Below are positions 56,708 to 64,000 of a DNA stretch of 64,000 nt, in pieces (position 1 is the stretch's first letter; each line of letters begins with the position of its first letter). The stretch is from Isoetes taiwanensis (Eukaryota > Streptophyta > Lycopodiopsida > Isoetales > Isoetaceae): NCBI GenBank assembly GCA_021234155.1, contig JAJEKV010000017.1:21171449-21235448 (forward strand), read 5' to 3'. The translations under genes were made by a program, and so were the position numbers. The notes under the pieces are model-generated. The model made no database searches, was not told where the DNA came from, and worked only from the letters and a program-made list of their open reading frames with translations.

Positions 56708-58829
56708 GGAACAGAACATGTCTATGAGCTTGAAACTTTCCATCCACTTACCATTCTCGTTGAATTTTATTAGTTCAGATGGAGAAAGAAAAGCAGAAAA
56801 TATGTTTGGGAAGTCGTGGCTGTTGAGAAGAAGCTGACAGATGGTGACAATGCCATTTTGCATGTCAGAATTATAGAATTGTAGTAGACAAGAATAGGTT
56901 TCGCAGAGCTAGAAATGGCAGTGCAACACCTTCAAATGCTATAGAACATTATGTATCTGATGTTAATGATTCATAGCAAACGGGCATACATATGCATTAT
57001 TTGATGCAGATGGCATATGAAAACAAGTTGCAGCTTTAAAAGTTGGTTCTTGGGGTCATTGATCTTATGAGATGCTATACATGGGACAAGCAATTTTGGA
57101 GTGTCACAAACCTCTTGGATGGGAGAGATAATAATTGGCTTGATAGAACAAAGTTGTGAACCTTTTACGCAGTCTTAAAATGGAAGGCCACTTATTATTA
57201 TCCCTAGAGACTTAAACTCTATTCCAAGCAACGAAGTATGAGAGTGTTACTGGGGTTGTTGAAGGGACACAAATCAAGGAATCGAGCAGATCGACCTCTG
57301 CTGAAGAACTAACTATAGCAGAACGCTCAATTTGAGCCATGATTTAGACACACAGACGCACAGACATGTGATCCTGGACAAGCATATCTTGCAAAGTCTG
57401 ATCCAGACATGTTCTTCTATAGTTGGTTATGATGTGTTTGAATCGTTGATGTATTTCCAAGGACGTCCACTTGGAATATCTGTTTCACTTGATTCTGCGG
57501 ATCACCAACATTAGTAAGTTTAGTTCCGTATACAAGGACCTTGTTCATCATTTAATGGAGGAATGCCATAAATGACGAGACAATCTTTGGTTTTATGTGG
57601 TAGACCAATATACATGCATTGCAACGGCTTACACAATCTTAAAGGAATCAGACAATGATGTGTATGTTTTCTACATGGCAAGAAATTGAGCTTCCGGGGA
57701 GTTTATTGTCCGAAAAGAAACACGGGAATCAAAACCTTCCAATAATATTTTTCAAGTAGATAGTTATTTGGAGGAGGCATTCAAAGTGCGGGTATTGCCA
57801 ATGCTCTTTTCGAGTCGTTGGACTTCTTCTCTGGAAAAATCATTTTGTCACGATGGTTTGGGAAGATCCACTTAAGGTTTGGTCTCATTATTATGGTCAT
57901 CCAAGATGGGTTTGACAAAGCTTTCAGGGTTACTAACTCTAGCTCTAGTGAGCCGATATTTGTTGGCTTCAACACTACAATGAGGATATATATATATACA
58001 AGTGGAAAAAGGACGTGATAAAGTGCAAAGGTAGCCACTGGAAATGGAGAATGGACTTTAACGTGCTGACACTAGAGTTATTTGAGAATAGCTACGATGG
58101 TGAATGGAACATTGACATAGGGAATTTTAGGAATTCAAGGTTCATGTTAGCTGGAGACAATACCTATGACTAAGACTAAGATGCAGTCGATAAAGGGGAA
58201 CTTTAAAGGTGGTTGTGTAGAAAGTCTACACATAAATTGCCAATGTGGTACCAATGGGATGGTCTAAGAAATTCTAGGAAAAAAATCTAGCGGCATATAC
58301 AAACAAGAAGATTGGAAATTAACAAGGTCTAGAAAGGACAAATCTTTGCACGATTAACTAGGGAGAAGCTCAATAAAAGCATTTGATCAGGGATAACCTC
58401 ACTATACAAAATTATGCTAAAGCAGTGACAAGTGATGCAGAGAATTCCATGAGGATATATATGCTTGCATGCCTAAGGAAAGAAGCTGATGGCATTAGAG
58501 TGAAAATCTGAATGAAATAATGACTCTTCCTATCGATTCATACGTTAGCCATGTAAAATATTTGGCAATGGTAGAGATAATAACTAATAATTTATCTCAA
58601 TGTTATGCTCATCGATAAGTGGTCGAGGACGATCCATTTTGAAAAGAGAATTTCCACGCATGGATATAAAAGAATGTTAGGAGATCATCTTACAGAGTGC
58701 GAAAGTCAGAATGGAACAGGAATTTTACATGAGTTACTCAGACGTATAGGTCAAAAGGATACATGAGCATACATGATCTTCCACATTCTAGACATAGAGG
58801 CAATCAAACTACTTTGATCACTGCGAAGG

Positions 58830-59700
58830 GATGTTTTATTGGTATAAACTTGAAAGAAATGTTCAGAAGTATGTAGAAGCTTGTATTGTTTGTCAACAAA
58901 TCAAAGCCTCTACTACCAAGCCTACCAGACTTATTCAGTTTTTGTCGATTCCTATGAAAGCTTGGAAACACATCACAAAGTCAACTCAAAAGAATGACTA
59001 GATTTGGGCGGTTGTGGGCAAGTTGTCTAAACGGTTTTTACCTTCTCCAATGCGGTCGAGCATGATAGTTCCTCGAGCAAGCCCAGTTTTTTTCATGAAG
59101 GAAAGGCTGGCCTTAATTATAATTGATAGGGATCCATTATTTTTTTCAATGAGGGTTGTGGTATGGACTTATGAAGGATCTAGAAAGATATTCTTTGGAA
59201 TCTCTAATTACGGAACTAGGAGGAGAAATGTTAGCTTCGGATGAAGTAACAAGTGACTTTACAAACATTCTACAAAAAGTAAAGAAAACTTGTACCAAAA
59301 AGAGCCCATAATTAGCGATTTCTATACTTGCGAGGAAATGAAGGAAAGTTGACTATGGAAAAGGTCAATGTGTCTGGATATATATTTCAGAAAAAAAAAA
59401 AAATGGGTAATAGGTACCTTAAATTGGCTCTTAGGTAATATGGCCCATTCAAATTGACGAGGGAAGTCACTGAGAAGGCTTATCGTTTGCATTTCTATAG
59501 TAAATGGACTAACTTGCATCCAGTTTTTAATGTTAGAATACTAATGCCCTATAAGGGAAGTGAAATTTTTCATGAGATTTTGCAGAAAATGGAACACGCA
59601 GAACCTCCTAACATTAAAGGAGACAAGGAGGTGCTAGAGATGCTCATCAAGATAAGGAGACACAAACTTCTTTTTATCAAAGAAATATCTAAAGATTGAT
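58830..59700 (+). pseudogene. Integrase remnant of retrotransposon 2
   Basis: A zinc-finger-end motif (YVEACIVCQQIKAS) and AWKHIT, where a W-xIxMDFI motif is normal, are followed by stops. The C-terminal AYRLHFYSKWTNLHPVFNVR and a RRHKLLFIKE stretch near 59660 resemble the pre-chromodomain and chromodomain region. Catalytic DDE residues are not all recognisable. Confidence 0.65.
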
Positions 59701-59726
59701 ATGTGCTGGTGTGAGTTAGAATCTTT

Positions 59727-59985
59727 ATTAATGATTTAAAAGAGTCAAGACCTCTAAAAGAATTGAGTCCAGTCCTAAAAGAACTGGAATGAACGTCTCT
59801 AAAGGAATTGAGATGAACTCTAAAGGAACTGAGGCCATTCCTAAAAGAACTGGAATGAACGTCTCTAAAGGAATTGAGATGAAAGACCTCTAAAGGAACT
59901 GAGGCCATTCCTAAAAGAACTGGAATGAACACCTCTAAAAGAAAAAGAAAAAGAAAAAGAAAAGAAAAAAAAAAAAAAAAAAAAA
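59727..59985 (+). repeat. Minisatellite inside the 3' part of retrotransposon 2
   Basis: 'CTCTAAAGGAACTGAG' and 'CTAAAAGAACTGGAATGAAC' alternate about nine times, ending in AAAAAG repeats and a long A run. In frame the units read LKEL(R/S/E)P-LKELE. Confidence 0.8.
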
Positions 59986-60101
59986 CTCTAAAGGAAGTGA
60001 GCTGATTTCTAAATGAACTGGAATCAACATCTTTAAAAAGAATGAAGCAATTTTTTTTCCTCAAGATTGACGCGGACGTTCAATCTCGGGAAGGGAAGGA
60101 T

Positions 60102-60750
60102 TGTTACGGCTTTATGCCGGCTAGGGGGAGTGGCTCATGCTCCACTCAGAAGAAAGAAAATATGTTTTAAAGATAGTAGATAAGTTGTCAAGGGGTAGGC
60201 TAGATTTTAAGTTATGAATTATAATGTTAAAGTTAGTCAACACTTTATAAGATTTTAAGGAAATGTGAGCCAAGATATTAACGGCCGTGGCTAATAACAG
60301 GCCACGAGGCTTGGTTCCAAAAGCGGCTGTAACTGAACCGCCCAAGCTCCGACTAGTCCAGAAAAGGCCGATCCGCATCTGCAGATGATCGGATCTAAGA
60401 TATTGTGGCCGAACTACCCTTTTCCATAATTATCTATAACCTTTAATTAGATTTCAAGGAAAAGGGAGCCGGGTAAAAGGTCTCTCTATTTCCTATAAAA
60501 GAAACGGTGAATGCTGAAGGGAACTCATTCTACTCTGCTCAATTCCGGATCTTGGGTGCACATGCCAGTTTCTAGCTCTAGTTCTTGTAGAAGTTTTGAC
60601 TGGTGAAGTCTAGTACCGAGTTGAGCTAAGCAAGATAACGATTTCTTGCGAAGACTTGCGAGCCCGCTTGGGTGGAAGATTTTCCTAAAGGTCTGGAGTA
60701 TTGTTTGAGTCTTAAATTGTTTGCCTCTTAGAGTTTAGTGTGTTGTACCA
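60102..60750 (+). repeat. 3' LTR of retrotransposon 2
   Basis: 649 bp, TG...CA, with the TATA box conserved at 60494-60501. It differs from the 5' LTR by about two dozen substitutions and a few indels, the largest being the extra 8 bases near 60450. Confidence 0.95.
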
Positions 60751-60755
60751 AAAAT

Positions 60756-62239
60756 TCAAGTACATTCAAGTACATTGTAAGAGTCATTCGTGTTCAACAT
60801 TTGTTTCCTCTATGATAAACACCCATTCAATTCAATTCAATATAATTCACAGAGGTCTTACCTCTATTTATTCAAAAATCAAATACAATACTTGATTGGT
60901 GGATGGATTATCATTTTAGGCATTTCCATGCAATATGTTGTATCTCATTAGACTAAGCTATCTAGTTAGACGATCAGACATTTTTTTAAAGCGGCTTGTC
61001 GTCAAATTCCTCCAATATACAAGAAGCAAGCTATTAAATATCAATATCTTGTAATTTATATATAGCAAGTTTACCTTGAAAGCAGGTTTTTGTTTTACAA
61101 GAAGCAAGCTATTAAATATCAATATCTTGTAATTTATATATAGCAAGTTTACTTTGAAAGCTATTGCTGCTGGAGTCATAGTAGAAAAGCCTGCATACAT
61201 TCAAATGCGATTTTTATAATAGCCATTGTAGCATGTCACAAGCATTCAAAGATTAAACTAGACTAAAGAAAACATGAGTCAAGGATGTAACTTACTTAGC
61301 AGGGAGACAACAACTTTTGCCTTATTATACAAATTTCTTTGTTTGTGCCATTTAAGAACCTGTCTATATAGAGCTTATGAGTAAAGGAACAAAATGGGTA
61401 CCATTAATGGAACATAACAATTACACTTATATCCTTGTACTCAATTATCCATGTCCTAGCTTTTACGACATGTTCTTGAAGTGCTTCTGGAGGTGCATTA
61501 AAACTATTATTCCATGTGTGAGGTAGTCCCTATATATCAAATGCCAACATTGAAGTTGATTCTTAGTTGTATGTTGTAAATAAGCATGCGCCAAATGATA
61601 AATGACAAACGAGTTAGACAACTTCATAGCACTCATCGCTACTACCATATATGGATTTTTACATAGTTCAGCAAGTACTATAAATATGGACTCTGCCAGC
61701 ACTAGAAATATTAAAAAAAAAAAAAAAAGATGAAGCAAATATCGAATATGGCAAAACTTAAGAACCATTATACAATGAAGATTACGTAGATATAGAGTTT
61801 TGTACAATAACTAAATGCGACATGCACTCTACTTGCATGTTCATAAGGTGAAATGTGCAAATTATAATACAATAGATGCTAAAGAATTCTAGAAATACAT
61901 ATTTCTGCCTAATATAATTGAGATACGTGTTCTAAGTAAAACTCTCCGGAGATAGGTGCCATTAAGAGTCTTTGAACAAAATATATTTATTCTTTTCAAA
62001 TTCAAAAACACATCATCTCCATTTTTTTCACAAAATGGAACTATGGCTATTGACCCTGAAAAATAAGTGCCTGGGCTCCTTCAGAAGCAAATCATAGCCA
62101 TTGCCAGGAGCCCAACTTCGCCGCCTCTTTGTAAGATCACTTGCAAACAACCATCCCAAATGCATGAGGAAGGGATCGACCATGAATCAGAAGCAAAAAA
62201 ATGTAGCATATAGCACTTAAACCGTACCTAGATGCTACT
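60756..62239. other. AT-rich spacer with a tandem duplication at 61018-61160
   Basis: 'ACAAGAAGCAAGCTATTAAA' and the following 45 bp occur twice, at about 61018 and 61097. No gene was recognised in the rest. Confidence 0.5.
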
Positions 62240-62870
62240 TTCCTTTTGCAAGCTCGGGATGCGAGGCTCGACCGACGTTAAGCCGGCACACTATCGCGAA
62301 CAAGTCAATCCTAGGCTTACAAGAGGCCCACACCGGTGCATTTGTACACCCAAACCCATGAAGAAGCGCGGACTTATAGCTTCCATTCGCGACAGTGCAC
62401 ATAGCCTCGCATTGAAACAGGCGCTGGGCGCGGGAACCACGAGAGCAAAGGCTTTGCCGTGTTGCCACCGGTAGCGATTGAGGATGAATGTCATGCCCTC
62501 CAGAACTGCCCAGCATTTGCCCATATCCGAGAGCGATATGTTCGATTGCTAGTGCCTGGCCAGCCGTTGCATCAGTTATTGACTACGGCGTCAGTGGGAT
62601 TGTTGGGGTCATACCTCCAGGAGGTTATGGATGCACGGACTCGTTTGTGTCCTACGGGACGGTATTGAACTATCCTATGCAATTGTACAGTGTGCCAGCA
62701 TGCTTATTACTGCTAAGGTTTTTCCCTCGAAAACCCTTGGTGCGGGGTTTTTTAATCCTCGCCGAATATGCTTGTCGCTTTTTTGTTTGGGTCCCATAGG
62801 CCAATTGGTCTCCGTGGACGCTAAAAAACTATTCTATTCTATTCTATTCTTTTATATTTAAATGGTCCAC
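62240..62870 (+). mobile_element. LINE 3' end with Cys-rich C-terminus and ATTCT-type tail
   Basis: Plus-strand pieces HSRQCT-PRIETGAG and VAIEDECHALQNCPAFAHIR (about 62466-62525) match the C-terminal end of the LINE at 28.7-30.8 kb (AGAIEDESHTFQLPG). The frame 62459-62668 ends near TRLCPTGRY. The tail TTTTTCCCTCGAAAACCC...GGGGTTTTTTAATCC (62718-62757) is shared with the other two LINE ends. It finishes in ATTCT repeats at 62831-62850. It is strongly 5'-truncated. Confidence 0.75.
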
Positions 62871-63899
62871 ATTTTTCGATTGTAGACTTGATGCCATAAT
62901 AATATCTTTTAGACCCCTAGATATTTTAGTGGCCCTTAGATAAGGTCCTTAAAACTAAATGTCCATCCAAAAAAAAAAAAAAACTTTTTTGATTAAAAAC
63001 TTTTTCCTTCAACCAAAATTTTGGAAAAAGCATTTGTCAATGTAATATGTGCATAGCATCTAATTTTGCAGATGGCTGGATTAGGATGATTTGTCATAAG
63101 TTTAGATGATAGGAGAAGAGGAGGAAGAAAGCAAATAAGGGAAATATTGTTGGATTGGTGTCTATAAAGAGGATGATGCGATTTTGACAGCTGGAATGAA
63201 ATTTCCAACTAATCCCTTGCAAATCCCACAATGCCAACCTTTGCACTTCAACCAGAAAGTACAGAACATTTGATTTCAAAATACTGCCTTTATCGAATTT
63301 TAACATGCCCATCAATCAATCTGTAACTCTGTATTGATCTTATATTTTACTTGTATAGTACTCTTTCTAGGTCTACTGTTATTGCAGAACAGAAAAAAAT
63401 TCATGTTATGCAGATAATAAGCATTCAAAAAGTACATGGTAGAGCAAATTGAGCTTGCAAAACTGGTAGTCCAACACTCCACGAAATTTTTATTTTAGTT
63501 TCAGACCAAAAAAACAAGATCTCCCATAACACAGCACAACTAAAAGTTTAAAATTTTAGTAACTTCATGTTGTCTCTTTGCTTGGCGGCAACTCTATCTT
63601 AAAAAAAAACCTTCTTAATATCTTAGCCTTCTTGCTGCTTGTAACGAGAATTTCCTTAATTACGGTCCTGCATTCTACTGCAACTTAACACATGGCCACA
63701 AATAATTTTCAGCAGAAAGTATCACAGTAGAGAATGTAAACCAAAGGTTAATGGCTGACATCGTTATGTTGTAAGTTTTCAAAAGAAACTTCGATCTTCT
63801 TCTCTAGCTACTTATCTCTACAATTCTAAACTCTACTAAATTAAAACTATAGCAAGGATTCAAACTATGTCCACATGTTCTTAAAGAGATCGGAACCGT
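62871..63899. other. AT-rich internal region of an LTR element or spacer
   Basis: No coding was recognised. It lies immediately inside the primer-binding site at 63900, so part of it may be the leader of a minus-strand LTR element. Confidence 0.35.
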
Positions 63900-63911
63900 G
63901 CTCTGATACCA
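63900..63911 (-). promoter_or_regulatory. Primer-binding site of a minus-strand LTR element
   Basis: GCTCTGATACCA is the reverse complement of TGGTATCAGAGC, the initiator Met tRNA site also used by retrotransposon 2. The 5' LTR would therefore begin a few bases to the right and run past the window edge. Confidence 0.7.
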
Positions 63912-64000
63912 ATTTGATACGAAATCTCCAGGCTATATCTGCAAAACAATCATCAGGAAGTAAAGCAAATAAACTCAGATCCACCCCTTAAGGATAAAGC

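Larger units (their letters stand above)
54787..60750 (+). mobile_element. Ty3/gypsy LTR retrotransposon 2, structurally complete, coding dead
   Basis: 5' LTR 54787-55430 and 3' LTR 60102-60750 both begin TGTTACGGC and end TTGTAYCA, and they differ at roughly two dozen positions by eye plus an 8-bp indel. The target-site duplication is AAAAT on both sides (54782-54786, 60751-60755). The primer-binding site is TGGTATCAGAGC at 55434-55445 (initiator Met tRNA). The polypurine tract is GGGAAGGGAAGGAT just before 60102. Internal coding is riddled with stops. Integrase pieces (YWYKLERNVQKYVEACIVCQ then QIKAS, about 58840-58910) and an AYRLHFYSKW-NLHPVFNVRI stretch (about 59479-59540) leading to a decayed chromodomain-like region place it in Ty3/gypsy. 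Confidence 0.92.

Overview
This window is nuclear DNA of a land plant, and by style probably a large-genome seed-free vascular plant such as a fern. That placement is inference. It rests on PLS-class pentatricopeptide (PPR) remnants, plant-type intron-split genes, dense decayed Ty3/gypsy and LINE elements, and very low gene density. Only three gene models look intact where visible, all rebuilt by hand from splice sites. They are the 5' end of an SH3P2-like SH3-domain protein (minus, 25-488, running off the left edge), a nine-exon GH28 polygalacturonase (minus, 39352-41663) and a four-exon Barentsz/CASC3-like eIF4AIII-binding protein (plus, 49092-50788).

Layout. 0-6 kb: SH3P2 start, two copies of a dispersed repeat (called R1 here) flanking a broken thioredoxin-like gene, then a broken PPR gene. 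5.9-12.2 kb: a satellite-like block made of two short tandem arrays, a 0.8-1.1 kb tandem array that turns into a large inverted repeat with axis near 10676, and a 19-bp minisatellite. 12-17 kb: AT-rich sequence with a PPR fragment and a diverged tandem repeat. 17.5-23.2 kb: a truncated type-B response-regulator receiver exon, two more R1 copies and a 1.35-kb near-identical duplication. 23.2-35.8 kb: one broken minus-strand Ty3/gypsy element (probable 3' LTR, integrase, RNase H/RT, protease, gag) interrupted by other insertions, including a LINE at 28.7-30.8 kb and one ALDH22A1-like exon. 36.4-37.8 kb: a second LINE. 38.4-38.8 kb: a purine tract. 39.3-41.7 kb: polygalacturonase. 42.4-44.5 kb: an orphan terminal exon, a perfect heat-shock-element palindrome and a gypsy integrase remnant. 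45.5-46.4 kb: a frameshifted three-exon gene tail whose intron holds a tRNA-box-containing insertion. 49-51 kb: Barentsz-like gene. 51.4-54.4 kb: tandem duplications, a cluster of palindromes and a histone H3/CENH3-like pseudogene. 54.8-60.75 kb: a structurally complete Ty3/gypsy element with both LTRs and AAAAT target duplication but no intact coding. 60.8-64 kb: AT-rich DNA, a LINE 3' end and a primer-binding site of another LTR element at the right edge.

The genes do not form a pathway. The window is best read as a repeat-dominated interval in which a few genes survive and several gene fragments (thioredoxin-like, PPR, response regulator, ALDH22, H3-like, receptor kinase) are decaying. I found no convincing new multi-gene system. 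The most unusual items are the H3/CENH3-like pseudogene, the foldback satellite, the 19-bp minisatellite of mutually complementary units, and the four-module heat-shock palindrome beside a TATA box in a probable LTR.
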